DNA from: Blastopirellula sp. J2-11 | GTDB lineage: Bacteria; Planctomycetota; Planctomycetia; Pirellulales; Pirellulaceae | DNA length: 64,000 nucleotides | Assembly: GCF_024584705.1 (NCBI RefSeq) | Contig: NZ_CP097384.1 | Span: 3,162,001 to 3,226,000 of the forward strand | Reading direction: 5' to 3' | Shown here: positions 24,556 to 32,401 of the stretch, in pieces | Position numbering within the stretch: the stretch's first letter is position 1 | How the letters are laid out: every line of letters starts with the position of its first letter | The notes under the pieces: model-generated | What the model saw: only the letters and a program-made list of their open reading frames with translations | Told to the model about the DNA's origin: nothing | Databases searched by the model: none | Translations under genes and position numbers: made by a program

Positions 24556-25368
24556 ATGTCTCGTTTGAAGTACGTCTTGTTAACGCTGAGCTTTGTCTCG
24601 AGCGTTGCAATCTCCCACTGTTTCGCTGAGCCCGTAGCGGCGCCGGTCAACGCGGAAAATATTCGGACCGATCAAGTACTGGGCATTCGGACGCATAGCT
24701 GCGGCCATGTCATCCACTTGCTGATGCAGACGCGAATGCTGCGTCAGTCGGGCCAGGTCGGTTTTGGCGGAGCGATGTACAATCCCCATTTGGGCGTCAT
24801 GTCCAAGCCGGGCGATCTGCAACTGCTGTGCGTCAGCCTGATTTCCGACGCGTGCGAAGGCGCCGGGCCGATCTATCAGATTCAACTGCAAAATTGCAGC
24901 GAAATTCCGGTCGGCAACTTCCGCGTGTCGGTCGTCGGCGCCTGCGGCCAAATCCAACCCTATTCGCCCACGGCGATCGTGACGGTTCCTCGCATCGAAG
25001 CGGGCGCCGTGCTCGAGCTGCAGATTCAGTTGCCGCTTACTTGCTTGGCGATTTACAATCCTGCGGGCGCCGCTGTCGAGTTCAACACGCTGATCGTCGC
25101 GATCGATAGTTTTGACGAACTGATCGAATGCAACGAAGTGAACAACATCTTGATTCTCAATCGTAGTGAAATCGCTCCATTGGTCGTTGAGGAAACGACC
25201 GTGGTCGAAGAATCGATCGAAACGACGGCGCCGCCGGCGGTGGATACGGCTCCGGTTGTCGAAGGTGGAGTCTCCGCACCGGCGGCTCCTGCATCGCCGA
25301 TGGATTCGATCGACCTGGACGATCTTGACTTGGGAGAAGCGGAGCAGACCGCCGTTCGGTTTCGCTAG
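24556..25368 (+). CDS. Secreted CARDB-like domain protein
   Basis: A 270-residue exported protein; signal peptide MSRLKYVLLTLSFVSSVAI, processed near CFAEPVAAP. The central region (about 90-215) has the strand pattern of a CARDB/Ig-like adhesion domain: LLCVSLISDACEGAGPIYQIQLQN, GNFRVSVVGACG, and the closing DELIECNEVNNILIL, which matches the family's E-x-N-E-x-N-N ending. The last 60 residues are Glu/Pro/Ala-rich and probably unstructured (VVEETTVVEESIETTAPPA). ATG at 24556; the open frame upstream crosses the preceding terminator. No partner gene identified. Confidence 0.75.
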   Translation: MSRLKYVLLTLSFVSSVAISHCFAEPVAAPVNAENIRTDQVLGIRTHSCGHVIHLLMQTRMLRQSGQVGFGGAMYNPHLGVMSKPGDLQLLCVSLISDACEGAGPIYQIQLQNCSEIPVGNFRVSVVGACGQIQPYSPTAIVTVPRIEAGAVLELQIQLPLTCLAIYNPAGAAVEFNTLIVAIDSFDELIECNEVNNILILNRSEIAPLVVEETTVVEESIETTAPPAVDTAPVVEGGVSAPAAPASPMDSIDLDDLDLGEAEQTAVRFR

Positions 25369-25393
25369 TCGAAACGAGAGAAGTTGCAGCGCT

Positions 25394-25430
25394 GCCGCTC
25401 ATCACTCGATTGTGGTGAGCGGTTCTTTTT
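25394..25430 (+). terminator. Rho-independent terminator after the CARDB-like gene
   Basis: CCGCTCATCAC pairs with GTGGTGAGCGG (one G-T pair) around a 6-nt loop, followed by TTCTTTTT. Confidence 0.8.
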
Positions 25431-25500
25431 CTTGGCTGCTTCTCCAAAAAATCAGCCGCGCGGCTGATGTCGATATAAGGTCAACTAGCAGGAAACCGCT

Positions 25501-26058
25501 CTAGCCGGGGAACTTTAGAATCGGCGGTTCCTCTTCCTCGGTCTCCACTTCGGCTTCGGGATCGAATTCGCCCAGATCATCGACAATGTCATCCACCAAG
25601 TCATCTTCGACATAAATGTTGGGCGCTTCGGCGTTGGAGCCTTCGACGCCGGAGATCATGGTGACCAGTTCGTCGAGCGCCTCGATCTGAGCAAGCAAAT
25701 TCTCGTCACATTGTCCAGCGATGATAAAGCCGATCGGCCCTTCGTCATGATCGTGTGAAAACTCCCAGCTTACGCTATGCTCACGCGAAAGCTCGCATAA
25801 CACTTCCAACGCGTCGTGCATCGTACCGTCAGGCAGTTCTTGCTGATTGAAAGACGCGACATCTTTGGGATGCGGTGAAAAGTTTGGTTTGCTGCCACCT
25901 TTCAAGTGGCCATCGGTCGAATTGGAGAAACGAACCGGTTCGCAGCTTAGCCAATCTCGCTGGCGACAAAGGGCGCTGGCGGCGTCAGTAATTCGAACAG
26001 AATTGGTGTCCGAAACAGGTTCAGTCGAGCGGTAATAGACGGTAAATCCCAAGTTCAT
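25501..26058 (-). CDS. Acidic cytoplasmic protein of unknown function
   Basis: A 185-residue protein without signal peptide or membrane segment. ATG at 26058 (MNLGFTVYYRSTEPV) is preceded closely by GGGAGAA, which decides this start over one 14 codons upstream. The first 120 residues look folded (TDAASALCRQRDWLSCEPVR, DALEVLCELSREHSVSWEFS, EGPIGFIIAGQC); the last 45 are extremely acidic (VDDIVDDLGEFDPEAEVETE) and end ILKFPG. I recognise no family. It lies alone between convergent and co-directional genes. Confidence 0.6.
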   Translation of the reverse strand: MNLGFTVYYRSTEPVSDTNSVRITDAASALCRQRDWLSCEPVRFSNSTDGHLKGGSKPNFSPHPKDVASFNQQELPDGTMHDALEVLCELSREHSVSWEFSHDHDEGPIGFIIAGQCDENLLAQIEALDELVTMISGVEGSNAEAPNIYVEDDLVDDIVDDLGEFDPEAEVETEEEEPPILKFPG

Positions 26059-26154
26059 TTCTCCCAGCGGCACTAATTCGCGTTGCGTACTAAGTACCAT
26101 CTTATGCGATTAGGCCGCAAAAGTCGAAGAATTAGGGACCTTGCCCCAGTTCCG

Positions 26155-27549
26155 CTACTCAGAAACCTTGTCGGCTTGCAGCAACTGCGAGATCGTTTTT
26201 AGCAACACTTGCTCAACTCGCGGCGAGACGTAGGACGCGGTAGGGCTCGTTTCGTAGCCTCCTTGGCTATAGGAAACTTCGGTGCCGATGTAGCCGGTTC
26301 CGTATTCGCCGTAAGCCGCCATGGCGACAAATAGGTCAGGCCGCATCTTCTGCGCGGCCAGTTGGTATTCGACGAACAATTCGCCCGGCATGAACAAGAT
26401 GCGCGCTTCGCCGAGCGAGAGGCAAGAGACGGTGATCGGCTCTTTGCGCTCGCAGCGACGCCACCACGACAATCGCGAGGCGCTCTTCATGCGATCAAAT
26501 ACCGACGCTTTTTCATCGTTGACCAACGAGAGAAGATCTTCTTCATTCAGATGCAGCGCACATGGCAGCAGCACATCGATCGATTCGAGCGATACGTCGC
26601 TGGCGGTTAGCGGATACTTTACGGTCGCTTCCCAGGCTTTTTTCATCCCCAAGGTGACCTTGTCCGCCAACACCTGACGGTTCTCCTTTGCGCCGTCGTT
26701 CCACTTGCCGGCCGTCACGTTGCCGCCGGCGCCGTTGAAATGGAGATGAAAGACGCCTGTTTCTTTTTGACGCGCGTTGCGAGCCATGCCAGGAAAGTCG
26801 GGATTGGCCCAGCCGGTTCGATAGTAGCTTTGCGGATGAGTCGCGTAGTAAGTGAGCACTGCGAGCGGCTGATCGTCGTTCCAAAAACTGATCGATTTGC
26901 ACATCGGATCGATCAGCCCGACCGGCATGGCGCGAACCTTGGGATCTCCTGTCGCGGAAGTGCGAGTAAACTCGACTTTGCCGCTTTCGCCGACGATGCG
27001 GCGATTCGACGCGACCTTTTCAATGATTCCCTCACCAAGGCCATAGTGGGTGATCGGTTGCATGTTGGCAGTCGCCGCTTGGGCGGCGTCGGCAGCGCCG
27101 CGGATGACCTGCTGGATCCACTTTTCATCAAAGTGCTGATTGGGTACGTCCAGGTCTTGCAGGATATCGGCCGTCGTGTGATCGGCGCGCGGCGCATCGT
27201 GCTGATGCAGCGCATGCAGCAGGACCAGCTCAGGCGTGGTCCCTACGGCCGTCGCGATCGCTCGTTTAAAGTCGTCTTGCGATTGATTGGCGACCCCCAG
27301 CCAATCAATGGTGCAAAAGACCATCGTTTCTTTCCCTTGCAGAATAATCCCGCGACAGCTGAGCGGCTCGGTCACGCCGAGCGTCGTCACGTAAGCCAAC
27401 GGACTGCCGACCGGGGGAGATGCGTCCGCCGCGAAGGTCGCCAGGCGCAATTCCTGCGCCCATGAAACCGAGGTCATGGCGACCGTCGCGATCAGCAGCA
27501 TGAGAAAACAGGAGGCGACTCTTCGAATCGAGTAGAAATGATTTGGCAT
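26155..27549 (-). CDS. Neutral/alkaline non-lysosomal ceramidase-like secreted hydrolase
   Basis: A 464-residue exported protein (signal peptide region VASCFLMLLIATVAMTSVSWA). It follows the N-terminal domain of the neutral ceramidase family: LATFAADASPPVGSPLAY at the start, GIILQGKETMVFCTIDWLG, ELVLLHALHQHDAPR (the metal-binding His segment, normally HTHSAP), HPQSYYRTGWANPDFPGMAR and the late FMPGELFVEYQLAAQKMRP. Planctomycetes carry many such paralogues; a true ceramide substrate is unproven and other amides are possible. It follows the heme-binding protein gene by 70 bp and may share its transcript. Confidence 0.8.
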   Translation of the reverse strand: MPNHFYSIRRVASCFLMLLIATVAMTSVSWAQELRLATFAADASPPVGSPLAYVTTLGVTEPLSCRGIILQGKETMVFCTIDWLGVANQSQDDFKRAIATAVGTTPELVLLHALHQHDAPRADHTTADILQDLDVPNQHFDEKWIQQVIRGAADAAQAATANMQPITHYGLGEGIIEKVASNRRIVGESGKVEFTRTSATGDPKVRAMPVGLIDPMCKSISFWNDDQPLAVLTYYATHPQSYYRTGWANPDFPGMARNARQKETGVFHLHFNGAGGNVTAGKWNDGAKENRQVLADKVTLGMKKAWEATVKYPLTASDVSLESIDVLLPCALHLNEEDLLSLVNDEKASVFDRMKSASRLSWWRRCERKEPITVSCLSLGEARILFMPGELFVEYQLAAQKMRPDLFVAMAAYGEYGTGYIGTEVSYSQGGYETSPTASYVSPRVEQVLLKTISQLLQADKVSE

Positions 27550-27619
27550 AGGATTGGCGATCTATCTTGAGGAAGGAATTAGCGGGGAGGCGACACAGGC
27601 CGATCAGACGAGGATATAT

Positions 27620-30586
27620 CTACTTTTGGTCGAGCAAATAGCGAAGCAAGTCGGCCATCGCTTGTTGGTCGATTTGCTTCTCCAGATCTTGCGGCATTAG
27701 CGACGCGCCGGTGCTGCGAAGTTGATCGATGTCGATCCGGAGAATCGTTTCCGACTTATTTTCTCCTTGCAGCAGCGTGATGCTGGTCGCGGTTTCGTTG
27801 GCGATGATGCCGGTCAACGCGCGACCGTCATTGGTCAGGCAAACATAACTCAGGTACTGCGGATTGACTTCCAGATTGGGATTCAGCACGTTGATCAAAA
27901 TCGCCTCGGCGCCCCGGTTTTTCATCGCGGCAAGATTGGGGCCGATCGCGTGTCCTTTCCCATTCATTTGGTGACAGCTAGAACAGTTTTTCAGAAAGAC
28001 CGCTTCCCCCCGCGTTGCATCGCCAGAGATCTGCAGCGCCCCGCGATATGCCTGAACAATGGCGTCGCGATCTGATTTGGACTCGGATTTCATCAATGCG
28101 TCGATCCGGTGCGCTAGTTTGTCACTGACCAGCGACTTCATCGTTTGCAGCATGGCCAGGTCAAGATCGGCAGTCCGAATCTGCTCGGCTTGCACTGCAT
28201 CCAGCAGTTGGGCGATTCCATGGGGATTCGCCGTAAGAACTTGAAACGCCGACTGCCGCAGCGACGGGCTCATCGCTGGCCAACGCTCGATCACCAGATC
28301 GGCGACTTCGGCCGACTTAAAATAGGCCAGCGTCTGCAGCGCCGCTTGTTGCAACAGCAGCGGTTGCGACGGCTCCAGCAAACCGGCGAACAGATCCGCG
28401 TCGAACGGGCGAAAGCGAAGCGTCGGAATCGCGGCGGCTCGCTTGTCGATGGTCTCCTTCTCATCGACAACGATCGCCAACGCTTGGTCATACATTCGAG
28501 TTAACATCGATGCGCCGTTGCCATCGATCGAAGAGGACAACTGCGTCGCCAAGGTCGAATCGCCGTTGGCGACCATTTGCTGAATCAATTGCGACGCCAG
28601 GGGAGCGTTGGCTTGGTTCAACTGCGGCAGCGCGGCCAAGATCGCGGCGATATCTTCCTTCCGCTGTTGTTTGCCAACTTGTTTGGCCAGAGCGAGGATC
28701 AACGCAGTTTCGCCGCTGGAGGGCGGATTGGATTGTTTTGTCAATTCCGCGAGCAGCGATCCGGCGCCTGTCGACACGCTGCTTTGAATCGCGGCGGCGA
28801 AATAAGGATCGGAACTGTCCGAATGCGCGAGTTGCGCCAGCGGCATTTGTTTTTCCGCTACCGGCAACTCGCCCAACGTAAAGGCCAACTGGTAGCGAAC
28901 GTGCGAGTCGCTGTCGGTCACCAATGCAGCGATGTTTTGTCGCAGCGCCGGCGACTTGCTGAGCAGCGGTTCACTAAGACGAATTGCATGCTGACGCACC
29001 CGCGGATGCGGATCCTTGATCGCAGTCAGCAGAGTCGCCGCATTGAGAGAGTCTAGGCCTGCGAGCGCGTAGAGCGCCAAGACGCGCCCTTGCGGCGTTT
29101 CGCCTTCGCTCGCCATCGCGATCAAATCTTGCACCGCTGTCGTGTCGTTGCGTTCATACAACAAGCGTGCCGCCGTTTCACGTCGCCAACTGATCGGATC
29201 CTCCAAGAGTTCGACCAACTCAACGGCGGACATTTTGGAAAGTTGCAGCGTCTGCGGGCGTTGATATTTTTCGCCAACAATACGATAGATTCGCCCTCGA
29301 TCGCGACCGCTGGTCAGATCGAGATGCTGTTTAATCATCGGCGGCAGCGACTTCGGGTGCTCGATGACTTCGCGATACATATCGGCGATGTAGAGCGATC
29401 CATCAGGCGCGTTGGCGAATTGAACCGGCCGAAACCAGATGTCACTGGATGAGAGGAATTCACTTTTTTCATCGATACGAGCACCGCTGTAAGCGATCCC
29501 TTGCGGGTTCAGTTGTTTGCGATGGACCAGATTGCTGCCGACGTCGCCGACAATGGCGTTGCCTTGGAACTGGGCTGGCCAAGCGTCGCCGCGGAAGATC
29601 GTGACGCCGGTAGCGCCGGTGAAATATCCAGCCGGGCGCCCTCCCCCTTCGACCACGCCGGGCACAACTTTCTCGGCACGCAGCTTCGTTCGAATCACGC
29701 GCCAGTCTTCGACCGGACTGGTGCGATAGACGTCGGCTTGAGGACCATCGGCGGCGATGCTTTGCCGCGACATCGGTGGGACGACATAGGGGTTGCGAGA
29801 ATAGTAAGGATCTTCGTACATCACTTGCTGCAAGTGATCGCTGTTCGAGCAGACGAATTTGTCGCCCCAGTCATTGAAGCTCATCCCGTGTTGTGCTCCG
29901 CCGCTGGTCGGCGACAGCGTCATCGCCGCGGTATCGATGGCGAAGTCGCGTCCGCGGAGATTGACGCCATCTCCTTGCGGCTCTCCATTTACGACCGGTT
30001 GGACGATTCCGCCGCTGCTGCTGGTCGCACCATGGATGCGATGATCGAGTCCCCATTGGAAGGTGTTCAGCAACCCTTGCACGTTCGTCTTGCCAAAACC
30101 GGTAAAGACGACGCGTCGTTGGTCGGCGACTCCATCGCCGTTGTCATCTTTCAAAAAGTAGATGTCGGGCGCCGCGCCCACAAAGACGCCGCCGCGGGCG
30201 CAAGTGATCGCCGTCGGCCATGAGAGATTATCGGCGAACACAGTGCTCTTTTCGTAGACGCCGTCGTCGTCGAGATCTTCCAATAATCGGACGCGCCCCA
30301 AGATTTGGCCGTCATCCTCCGAGTAGCCGCGCATCTCGATCACAAACAGGCGGCCATCTTCATCAAACGCCAGCGCCACGGGATCAACCACGTTCGGTTC
30401 AGACGCCGCTTGTTCAACCCGAAAGCCAGGGGCGACTTGCATCGTCTGCAGCGCTTCAGCAGGCTCGCGCGGCGCGATGCGCGGTAGTTGGTCGGAGAAG
30501 TCTAGTTCTTCGGCGAAACTGCAGGCTGCAAACAGCAGAATCGCGATGATTACGATTCGCCCACAGGCGAATAAGGAAAAAGGCAT
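27620..30586 (-). CDS. PVC-type heme-binding CxxCH protein (propeller, HEAT, cytochrome c)
   Basis: A 988-residue exported protein. MPFSLFACGRIVIIAILLF leads to LFAAC, a possible lipobox. Residues about 50-470 form the planctomycete membrane-bound-dehydrogenase-type beta-propeller (VAPGFRVEQAASEPNVVDPVA, DDDGVYEKSTVFADNLSWPT, NAPDGSLYIADMYREVIEH). Residues about 490-840 are HEAT-like helical repeats (WRRETAARLLYERND, HPRVRQHAIRLSEPLLSK). The C-terminus is a mono-heme cytochrome c with CSSCH near 869, then the family ending LLRYLLDQK. It probably acts in the periplasm as a redox-linked oxidoreductase; substrate unknown. The start was placed at the signal peptide; the longer upstream frame overlaps the lipoprotein gene. 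Confidence 0.85.
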   Translation of the reverse strand: MPFSLFACGRIVIIAILLFAACSFAEELDFSDQLPRIAPREPAEALQTMQVAPGFRVEQAASEPNVVDPVALAFDEDGRLFVIEMRGYSEDDGQILGRVRLLEDLDDDGVYEKSTVFADNLSWPTAITCARGGVFVGAAPDIYFLKDDNGDGVADQRRVVFTGFGKTNVQGLLNTFQWGLDHRIHGATSSSGGIVQPVVNGEPQGDGVNLRGRDFAIDTAAMTLSPTSGGAQHGMSFNDWGDKFVCSNSDHLQQVMYEDPYYSRNPYVVPPMSRQSIAADGPQADVYRTSPVEDWRVIRTKLRAEKVVPGVVEGGGRPAGYFTGATGVTIFRGDAWPAQFQGNAIVGDVGSNLVHRKQLNPQGIAYSGARIDEKSEFLSSSDIWFRPVQFANAPDGSLYIADMYREVIEHPKSLPPMIKQHLDLTSGRDRGRIYRIVGEKYQRPQTLQLSKMSAVELVELLEDPISWRRETAARLLYERNDTTAVQDLIAMASEGETPQGRVLALYALAGLDSLNAATLLTAIKDPHPRVRQHAIRLSEPLLSKSPALRQNIAALVTDSDSHVRYQLAFTLGELPVAEKQMPLAQLAHSDSSDPYFAAAIQSSVSTGAGSLLAELTKQSNPPSSGETALILALAKQVGKQQRKEDIAAILAALPQLNQANAPLASQLIQQMVANGDSTLATQLSSSIDGNGASMLTRMYDQALAIVVDEKETIDKRAAAIPTLRFRPFDADLFAGLLEPSQPLLLQQAALQTLAYFKSAEVADLVIERWPAMSPSLRQSAFQVLTANPHGIAQLLDAVQAEQIRTADLDLAMLQTMKSLVSDKLAHRIDALMKSESKSDRDAIVQAYRGALQISGDATRGEAVFLKNCSSCHQMNGKGHAIGPNLAAMKNRGAEAILINVLNPNLEVNPQYLSYVCLTNDGRALTGIIANETATSITLLQGENKSETILRIDIDQLRSTGASLMPQDLEKQIDQQAMADLLRYLLDQK

Positions 30587-30707
30587 CCAATAAGGCTCCA
30601 AATGGCGGGTGTCGCGCCCAACAGCGAACTGCCGCAGGACGCGAGTTGAGTTAGGTAGGAGACGGCGTTCAAGGGAACGCCGCTGAGCGAAGCGGTTTTC
30701 AGGAAAG

Positions 30708-31127
30708 CTATTTTTTGGACGGGATGTGAAAGTCGATTTGATTGTCGCCAGCTTCGACGCTGACTCGCTGTTGCGTATCGGTGTTAAACTCTTTGGGAAC
30801 CCGTTCACGCACAGCGGCGTTGGTCACGTTCCCAAAGTCGTCATAGTTAGCGTCTTGTGCCGTGGTGATTGTAACCGTGTGATCCCCCACGGTCGCCCCT
30901 TTTCGCGTACCGGAAAAGGTCAGCTCGTATCTGCCTTCGTTGTTGGTAACGGCCAACGAGGGGCGACCCGGCGTTATCGGCGAGTACAACACCATCGCGT
31001 TCTCCAGCGGTTTGCCGTCCAGAGTAACCTCTCCGACAACATAGCCAATCGCCGGCCCGTTGTCGGAACAGCCTGCAAGCGCGCAAACGGCGCTCAAAAG
31101 AGCCATTTGAATTTTCCAACGCCACAT
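30708..31127 (-). CDS. Carboxypeptidase-regulatory-like lipoprotein (cassette 2)
   Basis: A 139-residue protein with lipobox LAGC after a short hydrophobic helix. The mature part is one transthyretin-fold domain: VVGEVTLDGKPLENAMVLYSP, AVTNNEGRYELTF, GATVGDHTVTITTA. AAGGAAA precedes the ATG. It follows the DUF1559 gene at 31248, copying the arrangement at 18133 and 34274. Function unknown; an extracytoplasmic partner of the DUF1559 protein is a reasonable guess. Confidence 0.85.
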   Translation of the reverse strand: MWRWKIQMALLSAVCALAGCSDNGPAIGYVVGEVTLDGKPLENAMVLYSPITPGRPSLAVTNNEGRYELTFSGTRKGATVGDHTVTITTAQDANYDDFGNVTNAAVRERVPKEFNTDTQQRVSVEAGDNQIDFHIPSKK

Positions 31128-31247
31128 CTTCGCTTTCCTTGAATAAATGCACAGGGCGACTCGGTGGGAACGCTTTCGTGTCGATAAATTGCGTCTTTCG
31201 CCGCGCGATCGCCGGAATGTTCGATTCGGGAAGAATCACGATGGATG

Positions 31248-32216
31248 TTAGTATTCGCCGATTACCAGCCCGTCGTTGATCGACAGCAGCAGTTCATAGG
31301 TCGATTCGACCGACCCGCCAGGCGTATGAGAAATCGTCTCCGAAAGCAATTTGACGGAGCCATCCACAAACACAAACTGAGCGCCGCCGGGATGCAAACT
31401 GGAAAAGCCTTCGCGTCCGTCGACGTCATTGCAGGTGCTGCCGCAGGTCAAGGTCCAGTTGATCGGCGGTTTGCCGGCGCCGACGACCGAGATAAATCCA
31501 TGGTTATAGTCGCCGACTAATTGCACGTCCGAATTGCCGCTCATGCCATAGATGAGGCCGGCCCCTAGTTCGACGCCGTTGATTTTCCAAGCACGTTCGC
31601 CCATCGCGATGGAATTGCTCGTGCCGTCGATGACATCGCGCATTTGACGTCGCTTTTCTGAATCATCCCCTTGAACGCGACTGCCGGCGACGAAAAGACC
31701 GCGCGGCTTACCGCGCCAAACTTCCTGCGGCGAATTGCAGCCGATGTAGTTGGACAACGCGATCTCCTCTCCCACGCATAAGTATTTGGAGTTCAGATCA
31801 GGACCAACGTCCGAAGGACAACGGAACGCTTTGATCGGCGTTTGCAGAATCGCGAATCGGGTGGCGTCGGCGATCGCGTCATGCATATAGTCATTAGGAG
31901 CCGACAAAATGTCGTACGTATTGGACTGCTCAATGAACGGCATGATCTGCGTTCCCCAGGTCCAATGAGCGTGAGTTCCTTCCGTTCCGGTTCCCGCGTC
32001 GGCGCATTTGTGCGATACGCCGGGAAACGCCAGAAACGTGTCGTGATAGTTGTGCAGCGCCAGCCCAAATTGCTTCAGGTTATTCGTGCACGTCATTCGC
32101 CGAGCCGCTTCTCGCGCTTGTTGCACGGCCGGCAACAGCAGCGCGATCAATACGCCGATGATCGCGATCACGACGAGCAATTCGACCAGTGTAAAACCTT
32201 GTCTTGTGGTGCGCAT
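31248..32216 (-). CDS. DUF1559 domain protein (cassette 2)
   Basis: A 322-residue protein with the prepilin-type N-terminus ([20 protein letters not shown], then [13 protein letters not shown]) and the C-terminal HPGGAQFVFVDGSVK motif. A strong AGGAGGT lies 9 bp before the ATG. The first 40 codons and the 59-bp leader are almost identical to those of the DUF1559 gene at 34842, whereas the rest diverges strongly, so the 5' ends were duplicated recently or kept alike by gene conversion. Probably exported by the type II/pseudopilin route; role unknown. Confidence 0.92.
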   Translation of the reverse strand: MRTTRQGFTLVELLVVIAIIGVLIALLLPAVQQAREAARRMTCTNNLKQFGLALHNYHDTFLAFPGVSHKCADAGTGTEGTHAHWTWGTQIMPFIEQSNTYDILSAPNDYMHDAIADATRFAILQTPIKAFRCPSDVGPDLNSKYLCVGEEIALSNYIGCNSPQEVWRGKPRGLFVAGSRVQGDDSEKRRQMRDVIDGTSNSIAMGERAWKINGVELGAGLIYGMSGNSDVQLVGDYNHGFISVVGAGKPPINWTLTCGSTCNDVDGREGFSSLHPGGAQFVFVDGSVKLLSETISHTPGGSVESTYELLLSINDGLVIGEY

Positions 32217-32289
32217 GTGCGTCGACCTCCTGAGTAGAGTAGCGGTAATAAAAATCGATAGTTATGAATTCTGATTATTTATCGAGCGA
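32096..32289 (-). repeat. Duplicated segment, copy 2 (partner 35738-35932)
   Basis: About 190 bp covering the first 40 codons of the DUF1559 gene, its leader and the last codons of a FecR-like gene are nearly identical to 35738-35932, with only one or two differences. The 59-bp non-coding leader is fully identical, including the ribosome-binding site. Confidence 0.9.
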
Positions 32290-32361
32290 CGTCACGACGA
32301 TGCCATACGTGTTGGTTTCGTTTTGGTCGCCGAACTCGGGCTGCGGCGCATCCTATTCTCG
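32275..32361 (-). pseudogene. 3' stub of a FecR-like gene left by duplication
   Basis: Read on the minus strand, the sequence gives RE, a stop, then DAPQPEFGDQNETNTYGIVVT SLDK and TAA. The intact gene at 35920 ends REYDLPKPEYGDHNGTNMYG IVVTPLDK. About 70 percent identity over the last 26 codons, the same stop position relative to the following DUF1559 gene, and a TAT-to-TAG nonsense change show a decayed copy. Homology stops upstream of 32361, so most of the gene was deleted. No start codon or promoter is present. Confidence 0.85.
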
Positions 32362-32401
32362 GTGGGGATGGAAACTGACGAAGTGAAACCATCGCATGAA
32401 T

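Noticed and set aside
29501-30223. Plus-strand 240-codon frame opposite the heme-binding protein gene
   Set aside because: Antisense to well-conserved beta-propeller sequence; no start signal.
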